Shown in pieces: positions 18,263 through 27,230 of a stretch of 64,000 nucleotides of DNA. The notes beneath the pieces are model-generated. The model was not told the DNA's origin and ran no database searches. It saw nothing but the letters and a program-made list of their open reading frames with translations. A program made the position numbers and the translations under genes. The stretch comes from an uncultured Clostridia bacterium. GTDB lineage: Bacteria > Bacillota > Clostridia > Christensenellales > Borkfalkiaceae. The DNA is taken from the NCBI GenBank assembly GCA_934271735.1, contig CAKQSB010000011.1, forward strand, positions 1 through 64,000, given 5' to 3'. Every line of letters begins with the position of its first letter. The stretch's first letter is position 1.

Positions 18263-19366
18263 ATGACAACAATTTTAAAGTTTTTGAAAAAGAATATCGT
18301 TCTCGTTATCGCCGTGACTCTGGCTTTCGTCACGGCGTTTATCGTGCCGCCGGATAAGGAATATATAAATTATTTCGACTTCGCGACCCTCGGTTGTCTT
18401 TTCGGAACGCTCCTTGTCGTAGAGGCTCTTTCGAATATAAGGTTTTTCGAAATACTCGCGAGAAAAATCGTAACGAAATTCAAAAATATGCGGAATATCG
18501 TTTTCGCGCTCGTTTTTATAACTTATTTCGGCTCGATGATAATGGCGAACGATATGGCGCTTATAACTTTTTTGCCGCTCGGGTATTTCGTGCTTTCGAG
18601 AACGGAAAAGAGGGAATATATGGCGTTCGTTTTCATAATGCAGAATATCGCCGCAAACCTCGGCGGAATGCTCACGCCTTTCGGAAATCCGCAGAATTTA
18701 TATCTGTATTCCTTTTATGATATTCCGAACGCCGAATTTCTGAAAATTATGTTTCCGCCGTTTATCGTGGCTCTCGTTCTGATCGTTATATGTTGTTTCA
18801 CGGTGAAAAAAGAACCCGCCGAAATCAAGGACGATATATTTTACGAGCCGAATAAGCCCAAAACAATAATTTATCTTCTTTTGTTTGCCGTTTCGGTGTG
18901 CTCGGTTTTAAGAGTATTTCCTTTCTATATAGGCATAGGAATAGCGTCGGTCGGCGTACTGATTTTCGACAGAAAAGCCTTTCTCACGGTTAATTATCCG
19001 CTGCTTTTAACCTTTTGCGCATTCTTCGTTTTCAGCGGTAATATGTCGCGGATAGACGCCGTTCATCGACTTATAGGCGGACTTCTTGACAAAAATACGT
19101 TGATTTTTTCCGCGCTTTCCTGCCAGGTTATTTCAAATGTTCCCTCGGCGACCCTGCTTTGCAGATTTACGAATAATTACGCCTCGCTTCTTGTGGGCGT
19201 GAACATAGGCGGGCTCGGAACGCCGATTGCAAGCCTGGCGAGCCTTATAACTCTCGGGAAATTCAAATCCACGGGCGAGAACGTTAAGAAATATCTTCTT
19301 AAATTTTTGCTGATAAATTTTTCGTTCCTTATTATCCTGATACTTTTCGAACTGATTATTTTATAA
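18263..19366 (+). CDS. Anion permease, ArsB/NhaD-SLC13 (CitM-like) superfamily
   Basis: 367 residues, about ten transmembrane segments. GSMIMANDMALITFLPLGYF (~91-110) and LGGMLTPFGNPQNLYLYSFY (~133-152) make the first ion-transporter-superfamily half; SNVPSATLLCRF followed by GVNIGGLGTPIASLASLITL forms the second. The pattern (NDMALITFLP, GNPQN) matches small CitMHS/SLC13-type carriers; likely substrates are dicarboxylates or inorganic anions, unspecified. No ribosome binding site is visible before the ATG, where the REP-like copy C sits instead. Confidence 0.85.
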   Translation: MTTILKFLKKNIVLVIAVTLAFVTAFIVPPDKEYINYFDFATLGCLFGTLLVVEALSNIRFFEILARKIVTKFKNMRNIVFALVFITYFGSMIMANDMALITFLPLGYFVLSRTEKREYMAFVFIMQNIAANLGGMLTPFGNPQNLYLYSFYDIPNAEFLKIMFPPFIVALVLIVICCFTVKKEPAEIKDDIFYEPNKPKTIIYLLLFAVSVCSVLRVFPFYIGIGIASVGVLIFDRKAFLTVNYPLLLTFCAFFVFSGNMSRIDAVHRLIGGLLDKNTLIFSALSCQVISNVPSATLLCRFTNNYASLLVGVNIGGLGTPIASLASLITLGKFKSTGENVKKYLLKFLLINFSFLIILILFELIIL

Positions 19367-19419
19367 AGGCGTAAAAAGAGAAAACGGGAAGAAAAATAGC
19401 AAAATCAGTCAAAAAACGA

Positions 19420-19448
19420 TTGACTTTAAGATTTCTTTAAATTATAAT
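19420..19448 (+). promoter_or_regulatory. Promoter for gapA
   Basis: TTGACT 19420-19425, 17 bp, TATAAT 19443-19448. It implies a ~130-nt leader in which TTCGCTT and AAGCGAA can pair; a regulatory role is only a possibility. Confidence 0.8.
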
Positions 19449-19588
19449 ATATTCGGAAAATTTCGGGAGACATATTATATAAGATTTCCGCGAAAATTCC
19501 CGTTCGCTTTAAGGTTTATGCCAAAACGCGACCGGAAGCGAATATAAAAAATCAAAATGGTTAATATTTATATCGGAGGACATATAAA

Positions 19589-20650
19589 ATGGCAAATGTA
19601 AAAGTAGCGATCAACGGTTTCGGAAGAATCGGTCGTCTTGCGTTCAGACAGATGTTCGGCGCGGACGGATACGATGTCGTTGCAATCAACGATCTTACAA
19701 GCCCCAAAATGCTTGCTCATCTTTTGAAATACGATACGGCTCAGGGCAGCTACGTAGCGCAGGGACACACCGTAACCTATAAGGATTCGGTTCTCGGCGA
19801 AGACGGAAAGACCGTTGTAGTACCCGGTTCCATCACCGTAGACGGAAAAGAAATCACCATCTATGCTTGCCCGAAGGCTGCGGATCTTCCGTGGGGTAAA
19901 CTCGGCGTAGACGTAGTTCTGGAATGCACCGGTTTCTATACTTCCAAAGAAAAATCTATGGCTCACATCCAGGCAGGAGCTAAGAAAGTCGTTATTTCCG
20001 CTCCCGCGGGCAACGACCTCAAGACAATCGTTTTCAACGTAAACAACGAAACTTTGACCAAGGACGATCAGATTATCTCCGCAGCTTCCTGCACGACGAA
20101 CTGCCTTGCTCCTATGGCTAAAGCTCTTAACGATACTTATCCTATCCAGAGCGGTATCATGACCACCGTTCACGCTTATACCGGCGACCAGATGATTCTC
20201 GACGGACCTCACAGAAAGGGAGATTTGAGAAGAGCAAGAGCAGGCGCGATGAACATCGTTCCTAACTCCACCGGCGCTGCAAAAGCAATCGGTCTTGTTA
20301 TCCCCGAACTTAACGGCAAGCTTATCGGCTCGGCTCAGAGAGTTCCCACCTGCACCGGTTCGACCACTATTTTGGTTGCGGTTGTTAAAGGTAAGGATAT
20401 CACCAAAGATTCCATCAACGCGGCTATGAAAGCGGCTTCCAACGAATCTTTCGGTTACAACGTAGACGAAATCGTTTCTTCGGACGTTATCGGTATGAGA
20501 TACGGTTCGCTCTTCGATTCTACGCAGACTATGGTTGCTAAGATCGACGACGATACTTATCAGGTACAGGTTGTTTCGTGGTACGATAACGAAAACTCTT
20601 ACACTTCTCAGATGGTAAGAACTATCAAATATTTCGCTAACGTTAAATAA
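19589..20650 (+). CDS. gapA: Glyceraldehyde-3-phosphate dehydrogenase
   Basis: 353 residues. NAD-binding INGFGRIGRLAFRQ at 7-20, catalytic Cys in SAASCTTNCLAPMAKAL near 170, HAYTGDQ and SWYDNENSYTSQMVRT near the C-terminus. It oxidises glyceraldehyde-3-phosphate in glycolysis. Ribosome binding site ATCGGAGGACATATAAA. Codon use is more biased than in the neighbours (many CTT, GGT, AAC), as expected for high expression. Slightly longer than the usual ~335, through insertions in the N-terminal half. Monocistronic between promoter and terminator. Confidence 0.97.
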   Translation: MANVKVAINGFGRIGRLAFRQMFGADGYDVVAINDLTSPKMLAHLLKYDTAQGSYVAQGHTVTYKDSVLGEDGKTVVVPGSITVDGKEITIYACPKAADLPWGKLGVDVVLECTGFYTSKEKSMAHIQAGAKKVVISAPAGNDLKTIVFNVNNETLTKDDQIISAASCTTNCLAPMAKALNDTYPIQSGIMTTVHAYTGDQMILDGPHRKGDLRRARAGAMNIVPNSTGAAKAIGLVIPELNGKLIGSAQRVPTCTGSTTILVAVVKGKDITKDSINAAMKAASNESFGYNVDEIVSSDVIGMRYGSLFDSTQTMVAKIDDDTYQVQVVSWYDNENSYTSQMVRTIKYFANVK

Positions 20651-20670
20651 TTATCGGTATATAAAACAAT

Positions 20671-20707
20671 AAAAGGTCGGAGCGCGATTTTGCGTTCCGA
20701 CCTTTTT
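20671..20707 (+). terminator. Terminator after gapA
   Basis: AAAGGTCGGAGCGC pairs with GCGTTCCGACCTTT (one G-U), loop GATTTT, then further T. Confidence 0.88.
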
Positions 20708-20732
20708 GTGGTATAATAAGTATAATTTAAAA

Positions 20733-20770
20733 CGGGGCACGGAAAATCTTTTCTGATTTTCCGTGCCCCG
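20733..20770 (-). terminator. Terminator after clpX
   Basis: Perfect 16-bp stem CGGGGCACGGAAAATC (20733-20748) and its complement (20755-20770), 6-base loop. Read on the minus strand it is followed by TTTTAAATT, fitting clpX transcription end. Confidence 0.85.
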
Positions 20771-20798
20771 CCTGTTTATTATTCTTATCCGGCATGGG

Positions 20799-22043
20799 TT
20801 ATGCGATTTGTTTTTTGATTATTTCGGGTTGTTTCAGACCTAAAACAACGTCTTTATCGATAATAACCTTTTCCGCGTTCTCGAGAGAGGGAATATCATA
20901 CATACTGTCGAGCATAAGATTTTCGAAAATCGTTCTTAAACCGCGCGCCCCTGTTTTCAGAGCGATAGCTTTTTTCGCGACCTCTTTAACGGCGTCGTCG
21001 GTAACGACGAGTTCCACGTTATCTATTCCGACAAGTTTTTTATACTGTTTGATTATCGCGTTTTTCGGCTCGGTCATAATTTTCACGAGAGCGTCCTCGT
21101 CGAGCGGCTGAAGACCGACCACGATAGGCATTCTTCCTACAAATTCGGGTATAAGACCGAATTTCGTGAGATCCTGCGGCTGAATTTCGTCGATATAAGC
21201 GGAGGAATTTTCTTCCTGAGCTTTGAGTTTGCCCGCAAATCCGAGCGAGGAGTTATCGAGCCTTTTGCCTACGATTTTGTCAAGCCCTACGAATGCTCCG
21301 CCGCAGATAAACAGAATATTCGTCGTGTCGATTCTGATAAAATCCTGTTGCGGGTGCTTTCTTCCGCCCTGCGGGGGAACGGAAGCGACGGTGGATTCGA
21401 TAATTTTCAAAAGAGCCTGCTGAACGCCTTCGCCGCTGACATCTCTCGTTATCGAAACGTTTTCGCTTTTTCTTGCGATTTTATCTATTTCGTCGATATA
21501 AATTATGCCTTTCTGCGCTTTTTCCACGTCGTAATCGGCGTTCTGGATAAGTTTAAGCAAAATATTTTCGACGTCCTCGCCGACGTAACCCGCTTCGGTG
21601 AGAGTGGTGGCGTCCGCAACGGCGAACGGAACGTTAAGAATTTTCGCAAGCGTTCTTGCAAGAAGCGTTTTTCCCGAACCCGTAGGTCCTAAAAGAAGAA
21701 CGTTGCTTTTCTCAATCTCCGTATCGTCCTCTTTGAGCGCTTTTTTCAAGTGTATTCTTTTATAATGATTGTAAACGGCGACGGATAAAACCTTTTTCGC
21801 CTTGTCTTGCCCTACGATATATTTATCGAGTTCGGCTTTGATCTCGTGTGGTTTTAAAAGTCTCACGTTGTCGTCGCGTGTCTTTTTTTCCTCCTTATCG
21901 AGAACTTCTTTGCAAATTTCGACGCATTCGTCGCATATATAAACCCCGTCCGGACCCGCTATAAGCTTTTTTGCGAGATCCTTGGGCTTTCCGCAGAACG
22001 AGCAGCGATGTTCGTCTTCTCCGCCGATATGATTGTTAGCCAT
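20799..22043 (-). CDS. clpX: ATP-dependent Clp protease ATP-binding subunit ClpX
   Basis: 414 residues. N-terminal zinc domain CSFCGKPKDLAKKL and CDECVEIC (~16-44), Walker A GPTGSGKT (~119), Walker B IIYIDEIDKIARKS (~180), sensor-region RTIFENLMLDSMYDIPS near the end. It unfolds tagged substrates for ClpP. Ribosome binding site GGAGG. It lies 62 bases after clpP in the tig-clpP-clpX order typical of Bacillota. Confidence 0.97.
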   Translation of the reverse strand: MANNHIGGEDEHRCSFCGKPKDLAKKLIAGPDGVYICDECVEICKEVLDKEEKKTRDDNVRLLKPHEIKAELDKYIVGQDKAKKVLSVAVYNHYKRIHLKKALKEDDTEIEKSNVLLLGPTGSGKTLLARTLAKILNVPFAVADATTLTEAGYVGEDVENILLKLIQNADYDVEKAQKGIIYIDEIDKIARKSENVSITRDVSGEGVQQALLKIIESTVASVPPQGGRKHPQQDFIRIDTTNILFICGGAFVGLDKIVGKRLDNSSLGFAGKLKAQEENSSAYIDEIQPQDLTKFGLIPEFVGRMPIVVGLQPLDEDALVKIMTEPKNAIIKQYKKLVGIDNVELVVTDDAVKEVAKKAIALKTGARGLRTIFENLMLDSMYDIPSLENAEKVIIDKDVVLGLKQPEIIKKQIA

Positions 22044-22105
22044 ATAACCTCCTTCACGGGATAATAGTCCCGTCGGTTTAAAATAGTACCGTTAATTAAA
22101 ACGTT

Positions 22106-22696
22106 TTATTCTTCTCGTCTGGTATAGAAAATTTTGTCGATAAGCCCGTAACCGAGCGCGTCTTCGGCGGTGAGATAGTTATCTCTGTCCGTGTCTTTTT
22201 CGATCTGATCGATCGGCTTACCCGTGTTGCTTGCGAGAATGGAATTAAGTTTCTTTTTCAAAGCGAGAATATGTTCCGCCTGAATTTTTATGTCGCTTGC
22301 CTGACCCTGCGCGCCGCCGAGGGGCTGATGAATCATAATTTCCGAAGAGGGCAGAGCGTAACGTTTGCCTTTTTTTCCGCTCGAAAGCAAAAACGCCGCC
22401 ATCGAAGCCGCCATACCGATGCAGATGGTGGAAACGTCGCACTTGATGAAATTCATAGTGTCGTAAATGGCGAGACCGGAAGTAACGCTGCCGCCGGGGC
22501 TGTTGATATAAATGTCGATATCTTTTGTACTGTCTTTCGCTTCGAGATACAAAAGCTCCGCAACGACGGTGTTTGCCACGGCGTCGTTGATTTCGCCCGT
22601 TATAAAAATTATTCTTTCTTCCAAAAGTTTGGAATAAATGTCGTAAGAACGTTCGCCTCTGTCGGTTTGTTCGACGACCATAGGTATAAGTGCCAT
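22106..22696 (-). CDS. clpP: ATP-dependent Clp protease proteolytic subunit
   Basis: 196 residues, normal length. Begins MALIPMVVEQTDRGERSYDI, the ClpP processing region; catalytic Ser in GMAASMAAFLL (~97), His in SEIMIHQPLGG (~122) and Asp in KDTDRDNYLTA (~171). Forms the tetradecameric serine protease with ClpX. Ribosome binding site AAAAGGAG. A perfect hairpin separates it from the upstream tig. Confidence 0.97.
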   Translation of the reverse strand: MALIPMVVEQTDRGERSYDIYSKLLEERIIFITGEINDAVANTVVAELLYLEAKDSTKDIDIYINSPGGSVTSGLAIYDTMNFIKCDVSTICIGMAASMAAFLLSSGKKGKRYALPSSEIMIHQPLGGAQGQASDIKIQAEHILALKKKLNSILASNTGKPIDQIEKDTDRDNYLTAEDALGYGLIDKIFYTRREE

Positions 22697-22715
22697 AATA
22701 TTCTCCTTTTGTCTA

Positions 22716-22749
22716 AAAGAGGTTGTTAAACCGAATTAACAACCTCTTT
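22716..22749 (-). terminator. Intercistronic hairpin between tig and clpP
   Basis: 14-bp perfect stem (AAAGAGGTTGTTAA and complement) with a 6-base loop, followed on the minus strand by TTTAGACAAAAGGAG. It could be a partial terminator/attenuator or a processing site in the tig-clpP-clpX transcript; the T run is short. Confidence 0.65.
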
Positions 22750-22769
22750 CATCGCGATAATATTCGTTT

Positions 22770-24056
22770 TTACGCAATAGTATTGTTGTCTTTAAGAAAT
22801 TTAAAGAGCTTGTCGATAACAACGCCGTTTTCGATATAGCTGCGCTGTTTATCGCTTACCGTTTTAGCATATTCCTCCGCGTCTTTTCCGACCGATTTAG
22901 CCTGTTCGGCAATTTTCGCGTCGATATCTTCTTTCGTCGCTTCGATTTTCTCGTCGGTGAGGATCTTGTCTATAACGAGCTGAGTTTTGACGTGATCTTT
23001 CGCGGATTCTTTAAGACCCTCTCTGTATGCTTCCATAGTCTGGTTGGTGTACTTGAGATAGTCCTCGAATTTAAGCCCCTGATACATAAGTCTGTAAGAA
23101 GCCTGCTGAACCATATTGTCGATTTCTCTTTCGACTAAGCTGTCGGGAATTTCGACTTCGCTTTTTTCGGTAATCGCCTTTATGATATTGTCCTCGATTT
23201 CTCTTTCGGCTCTCTGAGCGTTTGCCTTTTCGAGTTTTTCTTTAACGCTTGCCTTGTAAGCCTCGACCGTTTCGCTTCCGGTTTTGTCCTTTATGAACTC
23301 GTCGGTAAGTTCGGGGAGTTTCTTCTCCTTAATCTCGTGAAGAGTAACGGTGAACACCGCTTCTTTTCCTTTAAGGTTTTCCGCGCCGTAATCGTCGGGG
23401 AATTTAACCTTGATGTCTTTGGTTTCGCCGATATTCATTCCTTCGACCTGTTCTTCGAAACTGGGGATAAACATTCCGCTTCCGAGCGTGAGGTTCTGTT
23501 TTTCGGCAGTGCCGCCGTCGAATTTAACTCCGTCGATGCTTCCGCTGTAATCGATAACGGTGATGTCTCCGTTTTTAGCGGGTCTGCCTTCGACGTTTTC
23601 TTCGGTAGCGTGCTGTTCGAGTAATCTGTTAACTTCGCTCGTTACGTCGTCGTCTTTAACATTATACTCAACTTTATCGATCTTTATACCTTTGTAATCT
23701 CCGAGCTTAACTTCGGGTTTAACGGGTACGGTCGCGGTAAAAGTAAGACCCTTTTCGTCAAGCTTGTCTATTTCCACTTCGGGTCTGTCGATAGGCTCGA
23801 TCGAGGGTTCTTTTTCGAGAACGTCGTAATAGTATTCGGAAAACGCAAGGTTTATGCCTTCTTCGTAAAACGCGCCTTTACCGTAGCTTTGTTCGATAAC
23901 GGACTTGGGAACGTGACCCTTGCGGAATCCGGGGATCTGGTATTTACCCTTAGTCTTTTCGTAAGCGCGGTTCTGCATTTCCGCCCATTCTTTTGCGGTG
24001 AGAGTTATAGAAACTTTAACCGTGCTTTTCTCGCCTTTTTCAAAACTGTATTTCAT
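22770..24056 (-). CDS. tig: Trigger factor
   Basis: 428 residues. N-terminal ribosome-binding domain with the signature IPGFRKGHVPKSVIEQSYG (~41-59), FKBP-like PPIase domain (~150-240, GDITVIDYSGSIDG and GSGMFIPSFEEQVEGMNIGE) and a C-terminal helical chaperone domain. It binds ribosomal protein L23 and shields nascent chains. Divergent from rqcH; leads the tig-clpP-clpX cluster. Confidence 0.97.
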   Translation of the reverse strand: MKYSFEKGEKSTVKVSITLTAKEWAEMQNRAYEKTKGKYQIPGFRKGHVPKSVIEQSYGKGAFYEEGINLAFSEYYYDVLEKEPSIEPIDRPEVEIDKLDEKGLTFTATVPVKPEVKLGDYKGIKIDKVEYNVKDDDVTSEVNRLLEQHATEENVEGRPAKNGDITVIDYSGSIDGVKFDGGTAEKQNLTLGSGMFIPSFEEQVEGMNIGETKDIKVKFPDDYGAENLKGKEAVFTVTLHEIKEKKLPELTDEFIKDKTGSETVEAYKASVKEKLEKANAQRAEREIEDNIIKAITEKSEVEIPDSLVEREIDNMVQQASYRLMYQGLKFEDYLKYTNQTMEAYREGLKESAKDHVKTQLVIDKILTDEKIEATKEDIDAKIAEQAKSVGKDAEEYAKTVSDKQRSYIENGVVIDKLFKFLKDNNTIA

Positions 24057-24237
24057 ATTGACTCCTTGATTTGAGTGATTTACCTTATTTTCTCGGCTGC
24101 TTTAATCTTTTTTTATCGCCGTTTTAAGCTTTGCCAAGCTATTTTACCACATTTTTATTTATTTTGCAATTTTTTCAGTCAATAAAATTTACTTTTATAT
24201 AAAAAAATTATATAATGGACATAAAAGGAGTGTAGAA

Positions 24238-25920
24238 ATGTCTCAGGACGCTTTTACCCTGCATCACGCCGCCGCGGAACTTAACGAACTTCTTCGCGGC
24301 GCGAAAATAAACAGAGTTTCCCAGCCCGACAAGGACGACGTGTATCTTTTAACGTATTCTTCCTCGGGAACGAAAACTCTCGTTCTTTCCTCAAACGCGG
24401 AAAATTGCAGGGTTTGTTTCATATCCAAAGAAAAACCCAACCCGAAAGTCGCGCCGAATTTCTGTATGCTTATGCGTAAGCACGTTTTAGGCGCGTCGAT
24501 AGAGAAAATAGAACAGATAGGAACGGAAAGAATAATCGCCGTAACCTTTCTTTGCAAAAACGACTTCCGCGACAGCGTGAGAAAAGTTTTGTACGCGGAG
24601 ATAATGGGCAAATATTCCAACCTTATTTTAACCGAGAACGGTTTGATTTTAGGGTGTTTAAAGAATGCGCCGCTTGACGTCGCGACTTCGAGAGTTACTC
24701 TTCCGGGCGCGGAATACAAATTTCCCAAGCCTCAGGATAAAGCGGATTTTACCGACAAAAGCGGGGCTATAAGTCGATTATCGGCATTTTCGGGCGGCAA
24801 TCTCGGTGATTTTTTATTCAACAATTTAAAAGGATTATCTTTCCCGACGGCTAACGAATTTGCTTTAAGGCTCGGCGAAGAAAGAGACCCCGCGGCTATG
24901 TACGACAAGCTTTTTAAGCTTTATTTTTCACCGCCTGAACAACCTAATATCGCAGGCGAGGGCAAGCTCCGCGATTTTTACGTTTTCGATTATTCTTCGG
25001 TTCCGGGCGACAAAAAGTTTTTCTCTTCGATTTCGGATGGACAAGACGAGTTTTATACGACGCGCGACGTTAAAAAGGCGTTCGCGTTAAGGCAGAAACA
25101 GCTTTCGGACAAGGTAAACGCGCTCATAAAAAAGAACGCCAAGAAATTGCAGGCGGAAAGCGAGAAAATTCTTTCCTGCGAAGACTACGAGCAAAACAGG
25201 CTCAAAGGCGAGCTTTTAACGGCTTATATGTATCTCGTTAAAGAGGAAATGAGCGAGGTTACCCTCGAAAATTATTACGACGAAAACAAACCCGTAAAAA
25301 TTTCGCTCGATAAAAACCTTTCGCCGAACAAAAACGCTCAGAGATACTTTAAAAAATATTCCAAAGAAAAAAAAGCTCTCGAAATAACTTCGGCGCAGAA
25401 AGAACAGACCGAAAAAGAACTCGGCTATCTCGGTTCGGTAAAGCTCGAAATCGATAAAGCCGAAGACGTTTCGGACTTTGAAGATATAGAAAGCGAGCTT
25501 ATCGGCGAGGGCATACTTCCTCAGCCGAAATTTAAAAAGAGACAGGAAAAAGAGTCTTCGTACAGGGTTTATTCGGTAAACGGTTACATCGTTAAGTGCG
25601 GCAAAAACAATGTTCAGAACGACAGGCTCACCGCGCGGGCGTTCAAAGACGATCTTTGGCTTCACGCAAAAGCTTATCATTCCGCGCACGTGATTATCGA
25701 GACCAAGGGCGAAAAAATCCCCGATGAAGTTATCGTCATCGCCGCGGAAATATGCGCGTTTTATTCCGAGGCGCAGGGGCAGACGAAAGCTCTTATCGAC
25801 TACGCCGAGAAAAAATATGTCAAAAAACCGCCAAAAGCAAAATCGGGCAGCGTTATTTACACCGATTACAAAACGGTTGCGGTAACACCGAACGCGCATA
25901 CCGAGCTGGCGAAAGTATGA
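24238..25920 (+). CDS. rqcH: Rqc2-like NFACT protein (RqcH), ribosome quality control
   Basis: 560 residues. NFACT-N domain (1-~190: FTLHHAAAELNELLRGAKIN, NPKVAPNFCMLMRKHVLG), central HhH/coiled-coil region (~280-410), and C-terminal NFACT-R domain with CGKNNVQNDRLTARAF and DDLWLHAKAYHSAHVII (~460-500). The bacterial family binds peptidyl-tRNA-stalled 50S subunits and adds alanine tails; earlier annotations call it fibronectin-binding protein FbpA. ATG preceded by AAAAGGAG. Confidence 0.92.
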   Translation: MSQDAFTLHHAAAELNELLRGAKINRVSQPDKDDVYLLTYSSSGTKTLVLSSNAENCRVCFISKEKPNPKVAPNFCMLMRKHVLGASIEKIEQIGTERIIAVTFLCKNDFRDSVRKVLYAEIMGKYSNLILTENGLILGCLKNAPLDVATSRVTLPGAEYKFPKPQDKADFTDKSGAISRLSAFSGGNLGDFLFNNLKGLSFPTANEFALRLGEERDPAAMYDKLFKLYFSPPEQPNIAGEGKLRDFYVFDYSSVPGDKKFFSSISDGQDEFYTTRDVKKAFALRQKQLSDKVNALIKKNAKKLQAESEKILSCEDYEQNRLKGELLTAYMYLVKEEMSEVTLENYYDENKPVKISLDKNLSPNKNAQRYFKKYSKEKKALEITSAQKEQTEKELGYLGSVKLEIDKAEDVSDFEDIESELIGEGILPQPKFKKRQEKESSYRVYSVNGYIVKCGKNNVQNDRLTARAFKDDLWLHAKAYHSAHVIIETKGEKIPDEVIVIAAEICAFYSEAQGQTKALIDYAEKKYVKKPPKAKSGSVIYTDYKTVAVTPNAHTELAKV

Positions 25921-25961
25921 TTTTAAAAGAAAAATACCGTCAAATTAAGGAATAAAGATAA

Positions 25962-27134
25962 ATGAAAATAGGTTTTTTCGTGGATGTTTTCTATCCGATG
26001 ATAGACGGCGTAATAAAAGTCGTGGACAATTACGCCACGCTTCTTGCCGAAAAAGGCGAGGACGTAACGGTATTTTGTCCTAACGGCAAGGAAAAATTCG
26101 ACGATTCGAAATTTCCCTATAAGGTTGTCAGGTGCGAATCTCTTTATATCGAGAAGTACGACTACGTCGTTCCTATGCCGTCTTTCGACGCAAAATTTTT
26201 AAGCGAGCTGAAAAAAAGCGAGCTGGACGTGGTTCATATCCATTCTCCGTTTTCCGTCGGAATGGCGGGGAGAGATTACGCCAAAAAATGCGGCATACCC
26301 GTCGTTTCTACCATTCATTCGCAGTATAAACTCGATTTCGAAAGAAATCTGAAATTCAAAACGAGCGTGGATATCGCGCTCAAAGCCATTATGCAGGTGT
26401 TTAACGCCTGCGACGAGTGTTACACCGTGAACGACGCGATAAGAAAACTTTACATGGAAGAATACGGCTTGACCGCGCCTTGTCTTATCCGTCCGAACGC
26501 TACTGCGCACAGACCGATCAATGACAAAAAGTCTGCCTATAAGTTCGTAAACGATATGTTTTCGCTTTCGGAAGACGATACGGTGTTTCTGTTTGTGGGC
26601 AGAATTAACTTGCTTAAAAACATAGATTTTCTTCTTCGCGCGCTCGGAGTTTTAAAGAATAAAGGCGTTAAATTCAAAATGCTTTTCGTCGGAAACGGGC
26701 AAGACGAGAAAGAACTCAAAGAACTTTCCGAAACGCTCGGGTTATCGGACAGCGTTATGTTCTGCGGGAAAATCGAAAATAAAGAAACGCTCGAAAAAAT
26801 TTACGCGAGGGCGAAGTTGTTCTTGTTTCCGTCGCTTTACGACACGAATTCGCTCGTTCAGATCGAAGCGGCTTGTCAGGGAACGCCGACGTTGTTTTTA
26901 AGGGGTGCGAAAACGGCGGGTACGGTAACGGAAAACGTAAACGGATTTTTCGGCGAGAATTCCGAAGAGGCGTACGCGGACAAGATTATCGAAATTTTGT
27001 CGGACGAAGAACTTTATGAAAAAGTTTCCGAAAACGCGAAAAGAGATTTATACAGAACATGGGAAGACGTTACGGATATGATTTTCAATGATTATAAACG
27101 TCTTATATCGGCTTCCCGCGAAATTTCGAAGTAA
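25962..27134 (+). CDS. GT4 family glycosyltransferase, possibly glycolipid synthase
   Basis: 390 residues, GT-B fold. N-terminal acceptor domain MKIGFFVDVFYPMIDGVIKV with VHIHSPFSVGMAGRDYAKK and STIHSQYKLDFERN; C-terminal donor domain with FLFVGRINLLKNIDFLLRAL (~200-219) and the EX7E-type LFPSLYDTNSLVQIEAACQG (~288-307). The IHSPF/TIHSQY pattern resembles diacylglycerol glucosyltransferases and related membrane glycolipid enzymes, a tentative assignment. Ribosome binding site AAGGAAT; begins 41 bases after rqcH. Confidence 0.85.
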   Translation: MKIGFFVDVFYPMIDGVIKVVDNYATLLAEKGEDVTVFCPNGKEKFDDSKFPYKVVRCESLYIEKYDYVVPMPSFDAKFLSELKKSELDVVHIHSPFSVGMAGRDYAKKCGIPVVSTIHSQYKLDFERNLKFKTSVDIALKAIMQVFNACDECYTVNDAIRKLYMEEYGLTAPCLIRPNATAHRPINDKKSAYKFVNDMFSLSEDDTVFLFVGRINLLKNIDFLLRALGVLKNKGVKFKMLFVGNGQDEKELKELSETLGLSDSVMFCGKIENKETLEKIYARAKLFLFPSLYDTNSLVQIEAACQGTPTLFLRGAKTAGTVTENVNGFFGENSEEAYADKIIEILSDEELYEKVSENAKRDLYRTWEDVTDMIFNDYKRLISASREISK

Positions 27135-27230
27135 CAATTATATGGGTTATATACAAGTTTATATAGCTGAGATTTTTATGGGTAGAAATTCTGAGGGGAT
27201 AAGGGAATAAAATTCCGGACTTAGATACTT

